A DNA stretch of 64,000 nt, taken from the NCBI RefSeq assembly GCF_011043775.1, contig NZ_JAAKXY010000002.1, positions 765,901-829,900 on the forward strand. The letters are read 5' to 3'. The translations under genes and the position numbers were made by a program. This DNA comes from Natronolimnobius sp. AArcel1 (lineage in GTDB: Archaea > Halobacteriota > Halobacteria > Halobacteriales > Natrialbaceae). The notes beneath the pieces were generated by a model, which saw nothing but the letters and a program-made list of their open reading frames with translations, was not told where the DNA came from and searched no databases. This document shows, piece by piece, positions 63,664 to 64,000 of this stretch; the stretch's first letter is position 1, and every line of letters starts with the position of its first letter.

Positions 63664-63704
63664 GCGCTCCCCGGATGCGATTTCCGGCGGCTCGCCGATC
63701 CGAT

Positions 63705-63740
63705 GCCCTTAAGTGTATAAGGGTATTCGGATGTGATGTG
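63705..63740 (+). promoter_or_regulatory. rRNA operon promoter 3
   Basis: GCCCTTAAGTGTATAAGGG, core TTAAGTG at 63709-63715, repeats the sequence context of promoter 2 (CGATGCCCTTAAGT against CGGTGCCCTTAAGT). Confidence 0.65.
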
Positions 63741-63783
63741 TTCGGTCGCACTGAAACGCTCAGTGTGGTCGACTTGGACGGAC

Positions 63784-63832
63784 GGTCCGAAGGGGTTAAG
63801 TACCCCAGACGGACTACAAATACGTCCGAAGG
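63784..63832 (+). promoter_or_regulatory. rRNA operon promoter 4
   Basis: GGGGTTAAGTACCCC with core TTAAGTA at 63796-63802, bracketed by two copies of GTCCGAAGG (63785-63793 and 63824-63832). The second copy is at the expected start site. Confidence 0.65.
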
Positions 63833-64000
63833 AGATGAGGATTCCACCCCTGCGGTCTTCCGTTAAGATGGGATCTGATGTGAGCCATGGTAGTTCGGTG
63901 ACGCCTGATCGGTTTATGACGGGGTCGCCGAACGTGGACCCATTTATGTGTGAGTGTGTATTGATACGACATTCACCGCCAAAGAGACCCTCCCCCTTCT
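63833..64000 (+). other. Leader of the rRNA operon, 5' of 16S
   Basis: Spacer RNA preceding 16S. A hairpin pairs GTTCGGTGAC (63893-63902) with GTCGCCGAAC (63924-63933), enclosed by ATGGG (~63868-63872) and CCCAT (63939-63943), likely part of the pre-16S processing stem. The usual 16S start (ATTCCGGTTGATCC-type) is not reached before the window ends. Confidence 0.6.

Noticed and set aside
63516..63866. Open frame of 116 codons across the rRNA promoter region
   Set aside because: It runs through the promoter boxes, its product is Arg-rich and it has no start context; the DNA is better explained as rRNA regulatory sequence.
1..64000. CRISPR array or tRNA genes
   Set aside because: No regularly spaced repeats were noticed, and no gene-free gap contains a recognisable TPsiC-arm sequence with a matching acceptor stem.

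Overview
The window is from a haloarchaeon (class Halobacteria). Four things point there: high G+C coding sequence with very acidic predicted proteins, Tat-type lipoprotein signals on binding proteins, TATA-like boxes about 26 bases upstream of starts with almost no leader, and a CetZ-type tubulin homologue at the left edge. The very frequent CTCGAG hexamer suggests a Natrialba/Haloterrigena-like relative, but that is a guess. Coding density is high. I saw no tRNA, CRISPR array, integrase or insertion sequence.

Layout. 1-9.9 kb: the 3' part of a CetZ-like gene, a NucS-N/zinc-finger protein, HD, MazG-like, P-loop kinase, DJ-1 and HAD proteins of nucleotide and general housekeeping, and a PhnDCE-type ABC transporter. 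9.9-14.8 kb: urtABCDE urea transporter on the minus strand. 15.3-22.5 kb: a complete urease operon, ureB-ureC-ureC-ureA-ureG-ureD-ureE-ureF, with two tandem catalytic alpha-subunit genes. Uptake and hydrolysis of urea are thus encoded head to head around a 508-base regulatory gap.

23.0-50.2 kb holds the unusual part. A plus-strand operon (22999-30626) encodes a tandem winged-helix protein, a winged-helix plus helical-hairpin protein that looks like ESCRT-III, a small helical protein, a Vps4/Cdc48-type AAA ATPase, and a large cytosolic propeller/Ig-like protein. Convergent to it is an eight-gene minus-strand operon (43057-30762) that encodes two divergent tubulin/FtsZ-superfamily GTPases among six membrane-anchored or exported proteins. 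Beyond that are a membrane/zinc-ribbon/coiled-coil protein, a multi-pass membrane protein, a third tubulin-like GTPase with an N-terminal zinc finger, and a single-pass membrane protein. I infer a membrane-remodelling or envelope-associated machine combining GTP-driven filaments, AAA-driven disassembly and a membrane scaffold. This is inference from domains and gene order. None of these genes is the ordinary cell-division ftsZ.

50.3-63.1 kb returns to ordinary genes: a Ski2-family helicase, small membrane proteins, a bacterial-PH-domain protein, a MATE exporter, lipoyl synthase (lipA), and the pyruvate dehydrogenase complex pdhA-pdhB-pdhC-lpdA, with a regulator/membrane-protein pair at the end. 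63.5-64.0 kb is the promoter array and leader of a ribosomal RNA operon. The 16S gene itself begins beyond the window.
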